In this document: positions 60,774 to 64,000 of the stretch, in pieces
Layout: every line of letters begins with the position of its first letter
How positions within the stretch are numbered: position 1 is the first letter of the stretch
Source: Klebsormidium nitens
Lineage: Eukaryota > Streptophyta > Klebsormidiophyceae > Klebsormidiales > Klebsormidiaceae
Direction of reading: 5' to 3'
NCBI GenBank assembly: GCA_000708835.1
Contig: DF237258.1
Location: 1 to 64,000, forward strand
DNA: 64,000 nt
Made by a program: the position numbers and the translations under genes
Notes under the pieces: generated by a model
What the model saw: the letters and a program-made list of their open reading frames with translations, nothing else
Told to the model about the DNA's origin: nothing
Database searches by the model: none

Positions 60774-62565
60774 CTATGCAAGCATCTGATTGAGCTTGAG
60801 AATGTGATCGTCAAGATCGTTGCATATCCTGCAAGAGCAACAAATTTTGATCAGTCCGTATGGATACACCAAAATGCCACACAGAAATGAGATTCTTGAC
60901 TCACGTAGCTCACTGCTCAACAATCGTTTAGCTTTCGACAAAAGGATGGCATGCAACAGCGCGCGACAGTAACTTCCCAGCTTTCGAGATGCTCACCGTC
61001 GCTTTTCATCTCTTTCTTGGGTCGCCGCGTACAATTGAGCCTCCACCCTCTGGCTCTCTTCAGAAGCAGAGTTCAAGTCCGACTTTCTACTCTTCAGTTT
61101 GCTCTCCAGGTCTTTTGCTTCTTTGAGGTGTCGAAGTTTTGTCTCCTTCAGCTTCTGTTCAAGTTCGTCCGATGATGCCTCAGTGTCTCCGACCTGTTTC
61201 ACAACTTCCTTCTGTCTTCGCTCGAGATCTGCACGTCAAGAAAGGTCTATTAGGTCCGTACGAAGGAGTTCAAGCTTTGAACACCTAGATAGTAAGAATG
61301 ACCTCTACTAAACGTGATCGTTCTATTGCAAACTCGTCTTTCAGGCCAGCACACTTGTTCAATCGATCGCTCGAAGCATCGAAGATCTCAACCAGGCGTA
61401 TGTATCGCCACCGCTTGTGGATTTTCAATTGCAGAGTACGTCGATTGATGTGCAAGGCATGTTCGCAGAGCGCACGTACCTTCAATCGCTCTATTCAGCT
61501 CCTTCTCCTTTCCATCGAGGTTGTCAATGACGGTGACAGTTTGGGACCGCTGGTGGTCTAGCTCGTTCTGTAGCTGTACAACAAGATCGTAACCTGTAGA
61601 TTAGTTTGAAAGAAAGCCAAATCGATGATGGAACTCATTTCGACAATCCACAAAACTAGACAAAGAGGGGCTGCGCCATTTGGCGCACAACATAGTCCAT
61701 GTCTTTGCGGTCATGATATGCTCCAGAAGTGCATACGAATTCACTTGCCGTCGACTTGTCGTTCACAACACTTACTGCTTGCAGCTTGCGTGATAGTTCG
61801 TCGATGATCGTCTGCTGTTTCACTTGCGTATCAGCAATCAACTTCTCGTGGTGCTGTATCTGCTCTATCTGCTCCCTGTAGACCGCCGATGTCTCTCCTT
61901 CTTTCGTCTCGAGATTCTCATGAATCGTCTGGAGCTCTCTGTAAGGATTTGCAAGATTTCAAGTGTTCTGGTCGACTTACATAGACCTTTTCAAAGCTCA
62001 AAGATTGGTTGAATGGAACACATGAGGCAACCGCAACAGCGTGGCTTTTCTGGGTGTTTATTTGGCGGGGTACAAAGTAATCAAGACAGTGCAAGCTCGG
62101 CGAACCGAAGACCTTTCGAAAACGCTCACTTGATCTCGTCCCTTTGCTTTTCCAAGTTCTGACGAAGGCTGCTGGTCTCTCGTCGTGTAAGCAGCAGACG
62201 ACGTTCTTGATGCTTTGATTCCTCAATCTGCAATAAGCACCGCTGCTGGACTTCGTCCCTTTGCTCCTGGAGCTGAACCAGAAGCTGAGCCTTGGAGTCC
62301 TGGAGCTGCACTTCCACCTGGCAATGCAGCGCATCGCCGAAAGTCATGGACGGTCTTGAAACAGCTCCCCAAGGGCGACGATTTTCTTGTGAGATAGAGT
62401 ACTCAGCAAAGGCGATCTTTCAAAATGAGATTGCTCCGCGTGCTTCAGAATGCCAATAGTGGCAAGGTCTTCAGTAGACCTCCTCACCTGCAACCGCGTT
62501 TTCTGCTCCTCTAGCGTCCTTGCCATCTGCAACAGCCTTAAATGGAAGCTTGATTGGACCTCCAT
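60774..62565 (-). CDS. Coiled-coil protein of unknown function, 6 exons
   Basis: Exons: complement(60774..60828, 60997..61228, 61480..61573, 61776..61938, 62130..62317, 62488..62565). All borders are GT..AG and the phases join to a 269-residue frame ending in TAG, which supports a real gene. The protein is almost entirely heptad-like and rich in Glu, Gln, Lys and Leu (QLVQLQEQRDEVQQR, KQQTIIDELSRKLQ, LKETKLRHLKEAKDLESKLK), with no signal peptide, membrane segment or catalytic motif. Such proteins are often structural, for example in cytoskeletal, ciliary or nuclear scaffolds; I cannot assign it. The ATG at 62565 is the first after an in-frame stop, but an earlier 5' exon is possible. The open frame at 61285-61485 between exons was not needed: joining exon 61480-61573 directly to 60997-61228 preserves the frame. 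Confidence 0.75.
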
Positions 62566-64000
62566 CTCAACGGACACAAGTTTCCACCTTGGCAAAGAGC
62601 CTGATACTCACAAGCAAGCTCAAGCTACTGAAAGCTCTCCAACTATGTCATACCTCCTTACTTCCAATTCCTGATATTCGTGCTTTCTTTTTAAGGTCAC
62701 GAGCTAATTAGTCCTGTAGCATACAAGCTGAAGTCAGGTTTCATAGATGGGGGAGCTGTGCCAAAACTCCGGGGAATTGACGGCATTGTTCAACTTATCA
62801 ATATGATCAGTTCTCTTGTGCGCTGTGTTCAATCTGCAACCTTTCTCAGCAGAAAGTGAATGCTTCTTGTTGAAACATCGGTGGTCAGCATGCACAGCGG
62901 ATCACGTGAGACGTCGTCTTCGTCATACGAATCTAGGATACTCGACACCTAGTATCTAGAAGAAAGTCCCCGACGCATTGCCTTAAGAGAAAGACCTGGC
63001 CTACAAACACGATCATCTGTGCACCCAAACCACCATACCTATCCCACCCGTTCTGGGAGCGTGTCCTAGAAGTAAGTTTAACATGAGGTCCTCAAAAGCG
63101 CGCAAACAAACGTTGCTTTCATACTCTGGCCTTACGACTACAAAATGTACGCTTTTACTGATGATGCAAACGCTGAATCACCTTCAATGAACAAAAGAAG
63201 AACCAGGTTCCAGAAATTTTGACAACTTTCTTGTCTCCGAAGGGGCCTGTCTGGGCCTGTCTCCTAAGGTGCACAGCCCGCATGGGACGCGTAGGATTTA
63301 TTTGGTGGTTATTATAGAGAGTCACCGCTTTTTACAAAAGTGCTTCAAGATCGCGCCACTAAGTTCAGGTTATATCGCGATGTCACCAACACAACGTGAC
63401 GAAATGTCTCTTCAATTTAGGTAAAGTAAGCTCGAGGTATAGTAAGCTCCCAGCCTAACACTGAAAACCTAACCCTTGAAATCACCCGCTCCGCACCCGA
63501 ACCCACCCTATCCCCCAAACTAACCCCACCCGTCCCAGGCTGCTTGGCTTACTTTACCTGAAGCTTACTTTACCTAAATTGAAGTCTTATCGTGACGAAT
63601 GCCTGCAGCCTAGACCGAGGTGTAAAGCTAGAGCCAGAATCAAAGTCGGCTAGCTCGTTATGATTGGCCCGGAAGATCCTGATGTCATATCATATACTAT
63701 GTTCGGCCATTGTCACCATGGGAATTTTGTGCTCAGATACAAGTCACGGCGCGAGTGCACAGCTCAGTGCCAACTCAATAACGTTGAGCACAAATGAAAA
63801 TGTGGTTTGCCGCGTGTATGATCAAAATCTTGTAGATTCTTACATGTCTGGCATGCGCACAACTCTCAGCCTCCGCGGCCGCTAGACAGCAGGCCCAGAT
63901 CATGCACCTAGTGCAAGATTCAGCGAAGGTGTACACGCATTTTATACGCCTAGCTAAAGCTCTTTGCGCTTCTTTATAATGCGGTCACGCGAACACAATA
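62566..64000. other. Intergenic region at the window end; one small inverted-repeat element
   Basis: It should hold the promoter of the coiled-coil gene. Apart from the element at 63410-63584 no gene is supported; the frame 63664-63885 starts at a non-ATG codon and shows no family features. Confidence 0.5.
63410..63584. mobile_element. 175-bp inverted-repeat element, TCT flanks
   Basis: Arms of about 38 bp (63410-63447 and 63547-63584) begin CTTCAATTTAGGTAAAGTAA and are reverse complements with about four mismatches. Each arm holds a tandem GTAAAGTAAGC-like motif. TCT flanks both ends (63407-63409, 63585-63587), a possible 3-bp target duplication. The interior is a C-rich strand (CCGCACCCGAACCCACCC). 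It is non-autonomous and its class is not assigned. Confidence 0.7.

Noticed and set aside
61285-61485. Possible extra exon of the coiled-coil gene
   Set aside because: No acceptor fits the required phase, and the flanking exons join in frame without it.

Overview
The window looks like nuclear DNA of a green-lineage eukaryote, most likely a streptophyte (charophyte-grade) alga such as Klebsormidium. That identification is an inference. The evidence is intron-rich genes with GT..AG borders and roughly 50% GC, a plant-type chloroplast aspartokinase, a plant HIT4 homologue, a DEG9-type protease, a plant-style LRR receptor kinase, and a nuclear tRNA-Gly that carries an intron. No operons or prokaryotic signals are present.

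Layout: (1) 901-4589, minus: NADPH-cytochrome P450 reductase in 6 exons, with a 526-bp inverted-repeat element inserted 80 bp upstream of its ATG. (2) 6581-10411, plus: an SDS22-type regulator of protein phosphatase 1 in 11 exons. (3) 12439-14202, plus: a MYND-finger protein in 2 exons. (4) 16618-20257, minus: a HIT4 homologue in 11 very small exons. (5) 21014-25685, plus: a monofunctional plastid aspartokinase in 10 exons, with one GC-AG intron, divergently arranged with HIT4. (6) 26671-26769, minus: an intron-containing tRNA-Gly(GCC). (7) 26924-35176, plus: a large mosaic protein in 13 exons with a fucosidase-like glycosidase domain followed by five discoidin (F5/8 type C) modules. (8) 36424-38553, plus: a single-exon F-box-like protein with C-terminal membrane segments; an inverted, broken paralogue lies at 52467-54607, minus. 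(9) 42321-51146, plus: an LRR receptor-like kinase in 16 exons, lying between those two paralogues. (10) 55338-59649, minus: a DEG9-type serine protease in 8 exons. (11) 60774-62565, minus: an unrecognised coiled-coil protein in 6 exons.

The spaces between genes hold four small inverted-repeat elements (MITE-like), GC-rich palindromic clusters and short tandem duplications. The genes do not form one pathway; they are a mix of housekeeping functions (CPR, SDS22, aspartokinase, DEG9), probable stress or chromatin function (HIT4) and cell-surface or secreted proteins (receptor kinase, glycosidase-discoidin). The most novel items are the glycosidase with five discoidin modules built from phase-0 exon units, the intact/broken inverted pair of F-box membrane proteins, and the split tRNA-Gly gene. 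All exon joins were derived by hand from splice sites, reading frame and family alignment, and each coding gene closes in frame.
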